A program made the translations under genes and the position numbers. From an uncultured Clostridia bacterium (GTDB lineage Bacteria > Bacillota > Clostridia > TANB77 > CAG-508): 64,000 nt of DNA. Under the pieces are notes generated by a model that worked only from the letters and a program-made list of their open reading frames with translations, was not told where the DNA came from and did no database searches. Shown here in pieces: positions 55,872 to 64,000 of the stretch. The stretch is taken from assembly GCA_934140005.1 (NCBI GenBank), contig CAKPBB010000004.1:18172-82171 (forward strand), given 5' to 3'. Positions within the stretch are counted from its first letter, which is position 1, and each line of letters starts with the position of its first letter.

Positions 55872-56789
55872 TTAAATATCTTTAAACAAGTCACTATGAT
55901 AAATATTATTGTAATTTGGAACATTCTCATCAATTACTTTTTTTAAATATTTACCATAATCTGTTTTCTTGTATTTTTGAGCATGAGTTTCTAATTTAGC
56001 TTTATCTATCCAGCCATTTTTATATGCAATTTCTTCTAAGCAAGCTATTTGAACACCTTGTCTTAATTCAATTGCTTTTACAAAATCTGCTGCATCTCCT
56101 AATCTATCTGGAGTTCCTGTATCAAACCAAGCATATCCATTTCCTAATGGTATAACTTGTAATTTTCCTTTTTCCATATATACTTTATTAACATCAGTAA
56201 TTTCAAGTTCTCCTCTTTCAGAAGGTTTGATGTTTTTAGCTATTTCTACAACTTCATTATCATAGAAATAAATTCCTGGTACTGCAAGATTAGATTTTGG
56301 CTCTGCTGGTTTTTCTTCGATTGATATTGCTCTTCCATCCTTATCAATTTCAACAACACCATAAGAAGTAGGGTCTGCTACTTGATATCCAAATATAATT
56401 CCACCTTCTTTTAAATTACTTGCAGCTTTTAATATTCTTTCAATTCTTGAACCATAAATCATGTTATCTCCAAGAATTAAAGCAACATTATCATCTCCAA
56501 TAAAATCTGCTCCTAATATAAAAGCATCTGCTAATCCAACTGGTTTTTCTTGAACTTTATATTCTAATTTCATTCCATAATCAGAACCATCACCTAAAAG
56601 ATCTCTAAATGCTGGTAAATGTTTTGGTGTTGAAATAATTAATACCTCTTTAATACCTGCCATCATTAAAGTTGATAATGGATAATAAATCATTGGTTTA
56701 TCATATACTGGTAACATTTGTTTTGATACTGCTAAAGTTATTGGATATAATCTTGTAGCACTACCACCTGCTAAAATAATTCCTTTCAT
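55872..56789 (-). CDS. rmlA: Glucose-1-phosphate thymidylyltransferase
   Basis: A 305-residue nucleotidyltransferase making dTDP-glucose, first step of the rhamnose pathway. MKGIILAGGSATRLYPITLAVSKQMLPVYDKPMIYYPL is diagnostic, with LGDNMIYG, FGYQVADPTSYGVVEID and GYAWFDTGTPDRLGDAADF. Follows rmlD with a short gap. Confidence 0.98.
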   Translation of the reverse strand: MKGIILAGGSATRLYPITLAVSKQMLPVYDKPMIYYPLSTLMMAGIKEVLIISTPKHLPAFRDLLGDGSDYGMKLEYKVQEKPVGLADAFILGADFIGDDNVALILGDNMIYGSRIERILKAASNLKEGGIIFGYQVADPTSYGVVEIDKDGRAISIEEKPAEPKSNLAVPGIYFYDNEVVEIAKNIKPSERGELEITDVNKVYMEKGKLQVIPLGNGYAWFDTGTPDRLGDAADFVKAIELRQGVQIACLEEIAYKNGWIDKAKLETHAQKYKKTDYGKYLKKVIDENVPNYNNIYHSDLFKDI

Positions 56790-56805
56790 TTTGTACTCCT
56801 CCGTT

Positions 56806-57666
56806 CTATTTTAATTCTTCTTTTAGGTATTCAGCTAACGCCTCTTCCCAAGGTTTTGGATTTATTCCTATTTTATGTAATTTTTCTTTTGATAATTTAC
56901 TGTTTGTTGGTCTATCACTTGATTGTGGATACATTTCTTTATATTCTTTTGATGTAATTGCATTTACTTTTGTATTTATATTTGCTAATTCAAAAATCTT
57001 TCTTGTAAACTTACACCAAGTTGTAAATCCTTCGTTTGTTGAATGATAAATTCCATATTCTGGCTCTTTTTCCATTATATCTTCTATAATATGGCAAAGA
57101 GTTGTTGTTGTTGTTGGGCTACCATTTTGGTCATCTACAACACTAATTTCATCTTTTTCTTTTGATAAACGAAGCATTGTTTTTACAAAATTTTTACCAC
57201 CGATTCCATATAACCAAGCTGTTCTTAAAATATAGTATTTACCAGCTTTAGCTGCATTTTTTTCGCCAACTAATTTTGTTCTACCATATGCACTTACTGG
57301 ATTTGGTTCCATATCTTCTGTATAAGCTTGATCTACTGGTAAATTTCCTGCAAATACATAATCTGTACTAATATGGATGAATGTTGCATCTACATCTTTT
57401 GCGGCATCTGCAATATTTCCAACAGCTGTTCCATTAACTGCTAAAGCTAAATCTTCTTTAACTTCACAAGCATCTACATTTGTAAATGCTGCACAGTTTA
57501 TTATAAAATATGGTTTTACTTCTTTTGCTTTTGCAAAAACAGCATCTCTATCACATATATCTAAAGTTTGAAGTGTTGTACCTACAACTTCATACTTTTT
57601 TTCTAATCTTTCTTTTAGTTCTCCACCAAGCATTCCATCTGCTCCGATCAATAAAACTTTTTTCAT
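56806..57666 (-). CDS. rmlD: dTDP-4-dehydrorhamnose reductase
   Basis: A 286-residue NADPH-dependent reductase, last step of the rhamnose pathway. MKKVLLIGADGMLGGELKERL, NCAAFTNVDACE, STDYVFAG, NPVSAYGRTKLVGE (Tyr-X3-Lys), LRTAWLYG, and RPTNSKLSKEKL near the end. The open frame runs 20 codons further, but TAATGGAGGAAAAGATG sets the start at 57666. First gene of the rml cluster. Confidence 0.97.
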   Translation of the reverse strand: MKKVLLIGADGMLGGELKERLEKKYEVVGTTLQTLDICDRDAVFAKAKEVKPYFIINCAAFTNVDACEVKEDLALAVNGTAVGNIADAAKDVDATFIHISTDYVFAGNLPVDQAYTEDMEPNPVSAYGRTKLVGEKNAAKAGKYYILRTAWLYGIGGKNFVKTMLRLSKEKDEISVVDDQNGSPTTTTTLCHIIEDIMEKEPEYGIYHSTNEGFTTWCKFTRKIFELANINTKVNAITSKEYKEMYPQSSDRPTNSKLSKEKLHKIGINPKPWEEALAEYLKEELK

Positions 57667-57817
57667 CTTTTCCTCCATTATCTGTCTATTTGTATTTGAC
57701 TTTTCTCTTGTTTTTTGATAGTGCAATTATATCACACAAGCTCTATTTGTCAAAGGGTTTGATAAACTTTACACAAATTTTTCACAAAGTAAACACAAAC
57801 CCTCCTAAAAGACAATT

Positions 57818-58999
57818 TTATAAAAATACAATTGGTAATCCTATAATTGTTAATAATCCCATTACCCATAAAGAAACCTTTTTATATTTTTTATCTGTAT
57901 AGCAAAGCATTAAGAAACTTTCTAAAGTTAATACTATAGCAAAAATATAGCTATAGATTTTGGCTGAATATGCAATAGGTGTTTTTACAAAGAAGTTTAA
58001 TACTAATATTACTAAAGTTAATCGTATTGATGAAACAAAACTAAATGCTTGTTCTTCAACATTTGAATACATATATAAAAACATATATACATTAGCCAAA
58101 GCAACACCTAAAGTAGCATCTTTTATAGAAACTAAACTTAGTCCTGTAATATTCCCAATAATATTTGGTAAACTTATCATCGACCATACAAACTCAATTG
58201 TAATTACGCAAAGCATTGGAAATAAAAATTCTTCATGCTTTTCTTTTTTATATAAATATACTAAAGCTAAAATTACAGGAACTGGAAATACTGAAATCAT
58301 ACTTGCTAAATTTGAATTTATTCCAGTATCTTTATATGGTAATAAGAAATTATAAATATAGCTGAAATTGTATGTAAGTCCATTACCAATTCTATTATTT
58401 TTACATATATCACTTGCCTGTGAAAATAATCCTGTATTCACTTCTACCAATATACTCACAGCCGTAATAAAAGCAACAATTCCAATAGTAATAAAAACGT
58501 TTTTTAAATTTAATTTATATTTTTTTCTATTTTTAATTAACACCCATATTGCCAATGCTAAAAATACATATCCAAAACTGATTTCCAATGATAAATCAAA
58601 TTTAAATAAATATGCAAAAGCAGAAATTATCATTCCTACAATATATAAAATATTTTTTAATCTCTTTTCTTTTTCATTTTCTGACTTTATCAACTCTGAA
58701 TCAGTTACTTTATTCAAAAATATAATAAAAATTTCTCCAAATGTAATTAAATCAAAACTTATTCCAGATAAAACTGCTGAAGATAAACCTATTATTATAG
58801 TTCCCCATTTTGAAACAACTTTATCATTATTAGTTAACTGTTTTAAAAAAATGTTTGTTGAAATTAAAAGTGCCAATAATCTAATACAAAAAAAATCAGT
58901 TTTCCAAAAGGAAAATCTTATACAAATCACATCTGCTATTAAAGCAATTACTCCTATAATCATAAGAATGTATTTTGTATCTATTTTTTTATTTTTCAT
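57818..58999 (-). CDS. Polytopic membrane protein of unknown function
   Basis: A 393-residue hydrophobic protein with about ten or eleven TM segments and short loops; the longest loops follow residues about 100 and 200. I recognise no family motif. It may be a glycan polymerase, ligase or transporter associated with the rhamnose pathway because it lies just upstream, but the sequence offers no proof. AGAAGGGAGAA precedes the ATG at 58999. Confidence 0.6.
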   Translation of the reverse strand: MKNKKIDTKYILMIIGVIALIADVICIRFSFWKTDFFCIRLLALLISTNIFLKQLTNNDKVVSKWGTIIIGLSSAVLSGISFDLITFGEIFIIFLNKVTDSELIKSENEKEKRLKNILYIVGMIISAFAYLFKFDLSLEISFGYVFLALAIWVLIKNRKKYKLNLKNVFITIGIVAFITAVSILVEVNTGLFSQASDICKNNRIGNGLTYNFSYIYNFLLPYKDTGINSNLASMISVFPVPVILALVYLYKKEKHEEFLFPMLCVITIEFVWSMISLPNIIGNITGLSLVSIKDATLGVALANVYMFLYMYSNVEEQAFSFVSSIRLTLVILVLNFFVKTPIAYSAKIYSYIFAIVLTLESFLMLCYTDKKYKKVSLWVMGLLTIIGLPIVFL

Positions 59000-59221
59000 C
59001 TTATAAAATTCTCCCTTCTCTTATATGCAAAATTTTATATTGACATTGTAACATATAATATTTTTTATTTCTATAATTTTATTTTAAGACTTTAATTTAT
59101 ATTAAAAGTTTTATAAAAAGCTATACTTTTTCTATTCAATCGCATATAATAAGTATGCTAATTTATAATTAAATAATATAATTATATTGTTTAATTGATA
59201 TTCCTTTAAAAGGAGATTTAT

Positions 59222-60217
59222 ATGAAAAAATATAGTTTAGCTTTAGTTGGAGCTACTGGTTTAGTTGGTAGAACAGCTATAAAAGTATTAGAGGAATTTA
59301 ATTTACCTCTTTCTAAAATAGTATTTTTTGCTTCTGAAAAATCTGCTGGAAGCAAACTAAAATTTAATGATAATGAATATATTGTAAAAGAACTAACAGA
59401 CACTTCTTTTGATGAAGGTTTTGATTTTGCAATATTTTCAGCAGGCTCTGATGTTGCAAAACATTTTGCTCCAATTGCAGTTTCAAAAGGTTGCACTGTT
59501 GTAGATAATAGTAGTGCTTTCAGAATGGAACCAAATATTCCTTTAGTAGTACCAGAAGTAAATAGTTCTGAATTATCAAAACATCATGGAATTATTGCAA
59601 ATCCAAATTGTTCAACAATTCAAGCCGTTGTTCCTTTAAAAGTTCTTGATGATAAATATACTATAAAAAGAATTGTTTATTCTACTTATCAAGCCGTTTC
59701 TGGTGCTGGTCAAAAAGGAGTTGCCGATTTACAAAATGGATTAAAAGGCGAAGAACCTAAAAAATTTCCATATCAAATTGTAAATAATTGTATTCCACAT
59801 ATTGATGTTTTTCTTGAAAATGGTTACACAAAAGAAGAAATGAAAATGATAAATGAAACAAGGAAAATATTAAATAAACCTGAACTAAAAATAACTGCCA
59901 CTGCTGTTAGAGTTCCAGTTATCAATTCACATAGTGAATCAATAAATGTTGAATTTGAAAAAGATTTTGATTTAAAAGATTTAATCAATTCATTAAAAAA
60001 TGCTGAAGGAATTATTGTAACCGATGACCCTTCTAAAAATATCTATCCTCTTGCAACACGTGCCTCTGGTCATAATGAAGTATTTGTTGGAAGAATTAGA
60101 AGAGATGAAAGTGTAGAATCTGGAATCAATTTTTGGGTAGTTGCAGATAATATTAGAAAAGGAGCTGCTACCAATGCTATACAAATAGTAAAGAAACTAA
60201 TTGAAATCGATAAATAA
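59222..60217 (+). CDS. asd: Aspartate-semialdehyde dehydrogenase
   Basis: A 331-residue enzyme converting aspartyl phosphate to aspartate semialdehyde for lysine, threonine and diaminopimelate synthesis. LVGATGLVGRTAIKVL (NADP binding), FSAGSDVAKHFAPIA, DNSSAFRM, PNCSTIQAVVPLK with the catalytic Cys, and AVRVPVINSHSES with active-site residues. AAAAGGAG precedes the ATG. It stands alone on the plus strand; the 220 bases before it show no recognisable riboswitch. Confidence 0.97.
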   Translation: MKKYSLALVGATGLVGRTAIKVLEEFNLPLSKIVFFASEKSAGSKLKFNDNEYIVKELTDTSFDEGFDFAIFSAGSDVAKHFAPIAVSKGCTVVDNSSAFRMEPNIPLVVPEVNSSELSKHHGIIANPNCSTIQAVVPLKVLDDKYTIKRIVYSTYQAVSGAGQKGVADLQNGLKGEEPKKFPYQIVNNCIPHIDVFLENGYTKEEMKMINETRKILNKPELKITATAVRVPVINSHSESINVEFEKDFDLKDLINSLKNAEGIIVTDDPSKNIYPLATRASGHNEVFVGRIRRDESVESGINFWVVADNIRKGAATNAIQIVKKLIEIDK

Positions 60218-60223
60218 ATATTT

Positions 60224-60252
60224 AAAGGACATTATTCTAGATAATGTCCTTT
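60224..60252. terminator. Bidirectional terminator between asd and the LRR gene
   Basis: Perfect 12-bp arms AAAGGACATTAT (60224-60235) and ATAATGTCCTTT (60241-60252) around TCTAG, with a T-run on the plus side and A residues (T on the minus strand) on the other. Confidence 0.92.
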
Positions 60253-60255
60253 TTA

Positions 60256-63200
60256 CTATTCTATATATGAATCCCATTTTAAATTTTTAATTGCTGATGT
60301 ATCAGAAAAATTATTTCCAGAAATATTTATCTTTTTTAATCCAAGCTTATTTAATTCCTTTATAATTTCTATATTATCAACATTTATTGTCACACCATCT
60401 TTTGATATAATAGCATTATTTTCTAATAAATTATTTGATAAATCTAAATCATTTAATTTTATATTATTTTTCTTTGCTAGTTCTGACAAAGAATATAAGT
60501 TCGAAATTGAATTTCCAGAAACATCTAATTTTTCTAAATTTACTAATTCTTCTACACCATTAAGATTAGATAATTTTGAATTTGCAGCATATATACTATT
60601 CAAAGTAGCAACATTTTCTAGTGGCGATAAAGAATTTATATTTGTATTATTTGCATAAAGCACTTTTAAAGTTTTATGATTGCTTAAAGGTTGCACAGAT
60701 TGAATTTTTGTATTATCTAAATTTAATTCACTCAAGTTTATCAAATTTTCAAAACTATCTATAGTCTCAAAAAAAGTACAATTACTAAGATTCATTGTTG
60801 TAATATTTTCAACTTGTGAATCTATTACTATTTTTTTCAAAAGTGTACTAGATTTTAAGTTAATTGTTTTTACTTTTGTATACCTTAAATTTGAAAAGTT
60901 ACTTATTGTTACATCTGGAATACAATAACAACCTATTTCAGAAAGAATACTTTCTGTTTTAATATAATTCAATATTTTCTCTAATGTAACACCAGATTGT
61001 CTAGATACCCATGAAATACTTATTTTGGTTAAAGAATTATTGTTGCTTAAATCTGGCATTGTTGCATCAGCATCTAAGTTAAATTCTTTACAGCTATTTG
61101 GTATTATAAATTTTGCAGTATATCCTCTAGTTTGTATTTTAGTTAATTTATTACAGTTTGACAGGTCTATAACTTGATTATTTACATCTATTACTGGAGT
61201 TAAATAATTTATAAAAGCCGTTATTTCAGTACATTCACTAAATTTTGAAAAAATTTTTGGATTAGTTATAGCAATTCCACTATTTTGTATAATCGTATTC
61301 TCTGCCGTTATAAAATCATACTTACTGGTTTTTCTATGCTCACTCACACTACTAATTGTTTTTTGAATAGTTGTTACATCAATATTTTCATTATTTATAA
61401 ATAAGCAACCAATTGGTAATTTATTTTGTTTAGCTAAATTTTCTAAAACACTTAAATCACTTACACTAGTACCACGCAAATCAAACGAAACCAATTTTGG
61501 CAAACTTTTTACAAAGTTGATACTTGTAACTTGTGACATATTTAATAATGATATGCACTCTAAATCTGTCAAAGTTCCTAATATCTCTTCAATTTTATTA
61601 TTTGATAAACTTGTATTTCCTGTTAATTTAATAGCTTTTATATTGCTTTTTCCTCTTAAAAGTTCTAATTTACTATCATCTATATCCGAATTTGTTAAAT
61701 CAACTTTTTCTTGATTCAAAAATAACAAACCATATTTTCCATCTAAAGAATAATTTGTTCCACAATTTTTTATAATATTTTGAAATTCATTACTAGATAA
61801 TACAGTTTCGTCTAAATTTATATTACCAGCCATATATAAATTATTTATACTTTGGCATTTTTTCAATGATTTAATATCTTGCAAATTTTCATTTTTCTCT
61901 ACTTGTAAATATTCTAAATTTGTACAATTCTCTAAAGCACTAATTTCAAGTAGCTTTGAATTTCTTGCATCTAATAAAATTAATTTTGTACTTTCAATTC
62001 CATTTAATGATTGTAAATTTGTATTTCTAACAATCATATTTGTAATTTCTGTGCATCCACTCAATCCAAGTAAATTTTCAATACTTGTATATTGTGCTAG
62101 TACATATTTCAAACTCTTATGGTTTTCTAATCCAGATACATTTTTTAATGAATAATTACAGCAAATATACAATTGTTCAATATTATTAAAATCTTTTAAA
62201 GATTCAATACTATTCAAATTATTATTATTTAAGTAAATTATTTTTATTGTATTTTTTATATTATTAGCAAATGCAGTTAATTTTGAAATATTAGTAACAT
62301 TACTTCTTATACTTGAATTATATAAATACTTACCATTTGTATTATCAAAGGACATTTGAGTTTTTTCCTTCAACATACCTTCAGTTCCAAATATTCCAAA
62401 TTTCTCCAATTTATTTAGTTCTGTAGCTTTTGACATAGAAAAACACATCTTTTCTATTTGCTTATTACTTGCTTCTTCTGTAAGATTAGTACTAAATCTA
62501 AAATATAACTCTTGTAAATCAAGAACTGTTGATAATTTATCATATCCATTTTCGTCTGTAATTACACAATCCTCAAAATATATACTCTTAAGCATATTAC
62601 AAGCTTCAATCCCATCTAAATTTGAAACAGTTATATTTTTCAAATTTAGATTTTGTAAAACTGTTAATTCAGATATTCCAGCCAAACTTGTAATTGGAGT
62701 TTCACTTCCATCTATAGTTATATTTTTCAAATTTGCAACATTTCCTATGGTAATTCCTTTTTCTTCATCTACATTTATCCCTATATCATTTAGAGCTGAT
62801 GAAATTGCATTTTTTAATTCAGAATTATTATTTATTTTTGTTAATGGTGCATTCGGATCAATCTCTAAATCTGTTAAAGTTCCTAACACATTATCTGTTC
62901 CATTGTTACAATAATAAACTTTTAAATTCTCTGTTATACCATATACATTTTGTAATCTTATGTATTTTGAATACTCAGTCGTATCTCCATCTTTCAATTG
63001 ATTTCTTATTTCTTCTGGTAAAGCTTGCTTATTTAATAAGTAGTACATTTTTCCTTCATATACAACATAATTCTTGCTTCCATCTTTTAACAATAATCCA
63101 TTCATTTTACTTGCTAGAAGTTCAATTTTATTTGTATATTCATCTGATTCATCATAATATTTTACATATTCTGATTGCAAATATTCTTCTAATGTTGCTA

Positions 63201-63414
63201 TTCCTTGCATATATGTTGCATTCTTTGCTTGTGTCATTATGCCATTTTCTCCAATTGTTGCATTCAAACTTACTCCTGCAAGAATTAGCATTACAATTAT
63301 TGAGATTACTAGAGCTATTAGAGTTATAGCATTTGCATTATACAAATATTTTATTGGCTTATTATTAGTCTGTTTCATTTCAAGTCGACTCTTCTTACAT
63401 TTTCTTTTGTTCAT
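60256..63414 (-). CDS. Very large leucine-rich-repeat protein with pilin-like N-terminus
   Basis: A 1052-residue protein. After a basic N-terminus (KRKCKKSRLEMK) comes NAITLIALVISIIVMLILAGVSLNATIGENGI, the pilin/pseudopilin-like segment seen in many clostridial surface proteins; the usual Gly/Glu cleavage motif is not clear. From about residue 220 it holds many leucine-rich repeats of the internalin or BspA-like kind (NLKNITVSNLDGIEAC, IKIIYLNNNNLNSIESL, LSELNLDNTKIQSV, LEKLDVSGNSISNL), interrupted by irregular stretches. The C-terminus ends within repeats, with no LPXTG or cell-wall domain. Surface location and binding role are inference. GAGGGAGGAAAATCATAGATG sets the start. Confidence 0.82.
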   Translation of the reverse strand: MNKRKCKKSRLEMKQTNNKPIKYLYNANAITLIALVISIIVMLILAGVSLNATIGENGIMTQAKNATYMQGIATLEEYLQSEYVKYYDESDEYTNKIELLASKMNGLLLKDGSKNYVVYEGKMYYLLNKQALPEEIRNQLKDGDTTEYSKYIRLQNVYGITENLKVYYCNNGTDNVLGTLTDLEIDPNAPLTKINNNSELKNAISSALNDIGINVDEEKGITIGNVANLKNITIDGSETPITSLAGISELTVLQNLNLKNITVSNLDGIEACNMLKSIYFEDCVITDENGYDKLSTVLDLQELYFRFSTNLTEEASNKQIEKMCFSMSKATELNKLEKFGIFGTEGMLKEKTQMSFDNTNGKYLYNSSIRSNVTNISKLTAFANNIKNTIKIIYLNNNNLNSIESLKDFNNIEQLYICCNYSLKNVSGLENHKSLKYVLAQYTSIENLLGLSGCTEITNMIVRNTNLQSLNGIESTKLILLDARNSKLLEISALENCTNLEYLQVEKNENLQDIKSLKKCQSINNLYMAGNINLDETVLSSNEFQNIIKNCGTNYSLDGKYGLLFLNQEKVDLTNSDIDDSKLELLRGKSNIKAIKLTGNTSLSNNKIEEILGTLTDLECISLLNMSQVTSINFVKSLPKLVSFDLRGTSVSDLSVLENLAKQNKLPIGCLFINNENIDVTTIQKTISSVSEHRKTSKYDFITAENTIIQNSGIAITNPKIFSKFSECTEITAFINYLTPVIDVNNQVIDLSNCNKLTKIQTRGYTAKFIIPNSCKEFNLDADATMPDLSNNNSLTKISISWVSRQSGVTLEKILNYIKTESILSEIGCYCIPDVTISNFSNLRYTKVKTINLKSSTLLKKIVIDSQVENITTMNLSNCTFFETIDSFENLINLSELNLDNTKIQSVQPLSNHKTLKVLYANNTNINSLSPLENVATLNSIYAANSKLSNLNGVEELVNLEKLDVSGNSISNLYSLSELAKKNNIKLNDLDLSNNLLENNAIISKDGVTINVDNIEIIKELNKLGLKKINISGNNFSDTSAIKNLKWDSYIE

Positions 63415-63825
63415 CTATGATTTTCCTCCCTCAGATTTTATAAGTAGAGAAAAAGCTTTTTCTTTTTGAAATTTAAAAAGCCTTTGGCACTATTAAATTA
63501 TCAATAATTTAAGCTCTTTCTCCTTCAATCCATAAAAAACATTAGTCTAATGACTTTTGCTTTTCTTTGAAAGAAAACCATTTCAAAACTTCTCTTCTTC
63601 ATTTTTATGGATTTTACTTTAAGTACCAGACTTAAAGTAAAGAAAAAAAGACACAAAGCAGTATATTTTATTATACTTTCGTGTCTTTTTATATTTTATT
63701 ATTTTAAAATATTACATAAAAATTGTCTTAGAATAGTTGACTTCAAAACTTACTAATGATAGAATTTTTATAAATGTTAATCGTGCTTTAAGTCTGGTAC
63801 TTAAAGCATTTTTATTTATAAATAA
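63415..63825. other. Intergenic region with structured leader and palindromic elements
   Basis: A 411-base gap upstream of the LRR gene. No convincing gene. It holds the ribosome binding site of the LRR gene; a long inverted repeat TCCATAAAAA ... TTTTTATGGA (about 63530-63612) enclosing smaller hairpins; a terminator-like hairpin (63645-63690); and two inverted copies of CTTTAAGT-N5-ACTTAAAG (63617-63637 and 63786-63806). It may be a structured 5' leader plus the 3' end of the Rpn transcript. Confidence 0.6.
63645..63690 (-). terminator. Terminator-like hairpin after the Rpn-type gene
   Basis: Arms AAAAAGACAC (63645-63654) and GTGTCTTTTT (63681-63690) with inner AGTATA/TATACT, then a T-run on the minus strand. 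Confidence 0.7.
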
Positions 63826-64000
63826 TTATTCTAAATTATCAATATTGTTTAATTCTTCTTCAGTTAAACCTGTCGTTGATAAAATTATTTCTTTTGCTAT
63901 ATTATTTTCTAATAATTTTTTAGCCATTTCTATTTTAGTTTTTCTTTCACCTTCTGCTCTACCTTCTGCTCTACCTTCTGCTCTACCCTCTGCTCTGCCT
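63826..64000 (-). CDS. Rpn-family nuclease/transposase-like protein, C-terminal end only
   Basis: Only the last 58 codons are in the window; the 5' part lies beyond 64000. The translation runs GRAEGRAEGRAEG repeats, then ERKTKIEMAKKLLENNIAKEIILSTTGLTEEELNNIDNLE and a stop. A tandem R-A-E-G tail and an ending of this kind are typical of Rpn (PD-(D/E)XK nuclease, YhgA-like) proteins, which are frequent in gut Clostridia and Bacteroidales. The catalytic domain is not visible, so the call rests on the tail alone. Confidence 0.65.
   Translation of the reverse strand, partial: GRAEGRAEGRAEGRAEGERKTKIEMAKKLLENNIAKEIILSTTGLTEEELNNIDNLE
63951..63998 (-). repeat. 12-bp tandem repeat in the Rpn-type gene tail
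   Basis: Four copies of CTTCTGCTCTAC (plus strand; the last with one or two changes), continuing to the window edge. They encode R-A-E-G units. In-frame length variation would alter the tail without breaking the gene. Confidence 0.9.

Noticed and set aside
58368..59006. 212-codon plus-strand ORF
   Set aside because: Lies entirely opposite the polytopic membrane protein gene, and its composition is the mirror of TM codons.
59007..59221. Lysine riboswitch or T-box before asd
   Set aside because: The region is short, AT-rich and lacks the conserved cores; only ordinary promoter-like sequences were seen.
62799..63329. 176-codon plus-strand ORF
   Set aside because: Antisense to the LRR gene, with His/Leu-rich low complexity typical of shadows.
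63415..63645. c-di-GMP riboswitch before the LRR gene
   Set aside because: Nested hairpins are present, but I could not find the conserved core sequences of either class.

Overview
The window is a low-G+C (roughly a quarter to 30 %) Firmicutes chromosome segment. Several genes point to a spore-forming clostridial lineage: the germination protease Gpr (with a promoter resembling those read by sigma-G), GerW/YtfJ and a YtxC-like protein. The mix of GH57/GT4 glucan enzymes, rubrerythrin, VanZ, RNHCP and leucine-rich-repeat proteins with a pilin-like N-terminus fits an uncultured, probably anaerobic and perhaps gut-associated Clostridia. I cannot name a species. No rRNA, tRNA, CRISPR array or complete insertion sequence was found. 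Almost every gene lies on the minus strand; the exceptions are the GT4 glycosyltransferase (7.7-9.0 kb) and asd (59.2-60.2 kb).

Layout. 0-4.4 kb: rel (3' end cut by the window edge), recJ and a YlbF-family protein. 4.4-9 kb: alpha-glucan genes (GH57 enzyme, DUF4912 protein, divergent GT4 synthase). 9-15 kb: TraX-like protein, short YtxC, rubrerythrin, gpr, a frameshifted membrane glycosyltransferase-like gene, yebC. 15.0-22.3 kb: a six-gene operon of unknown function (HerA-like ATPase, acidic protein, SPFH/zinc-ribbon protein, four-TM protein and two zinc-ribbon membrane proteins), preceded by a leader that carries a (GT)14 microsatellite inside a tiny ORF and then a strong terminator-like hairpin. 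22.3-37 kb: envelope functions under two two-component systems. One system is split: its kinase (23.2-25.2 kb) and regulator (30.8-31.5 kb) lie 5.5 kb apart but carry almost identical promoter/operator elements. The other is a compact regulator/kinase/ABC-transporter module with matching 11-bp tandem repeats at both of its promoters. Between the split pair sit two paralogous small DNA-binding-like genes of clearly higher G+C, each with its own copy of the same terminator. 37-42.4 kb: rlmH, a small protein, and an operon made of an ADP-ribosyltransferase-like/HD fusion, an ECF sigma factor with its own two-TM tail, and a membrane-anchored extracytoplasmic protein. 42.4-54 kb: ordinary housekeeping genes (CmpB-like membrane protein, VanZ, RNHCP, nucleoside kinase, recG, gerW, DUF2953, scpA without scpB next to it, recX, recA, a peptide-binding protein). 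54-59 kb: the complete dTDP-rhamnose set rmlDACB and a polytopic membrane protein. 59-64 kb: asd, a giant leucine-rich-repeat surface protein with a long structured leader, and the 3' end of an Rpn-type nuclease gene.

The best candidates for undescribed biology are the HerA-SPFH-zinc-ribbon operon with its microsatellite leader and the ART/HD plus membrane-tethered-sigma operon. Domain calls are from reading the translations by eye; no database search was run.
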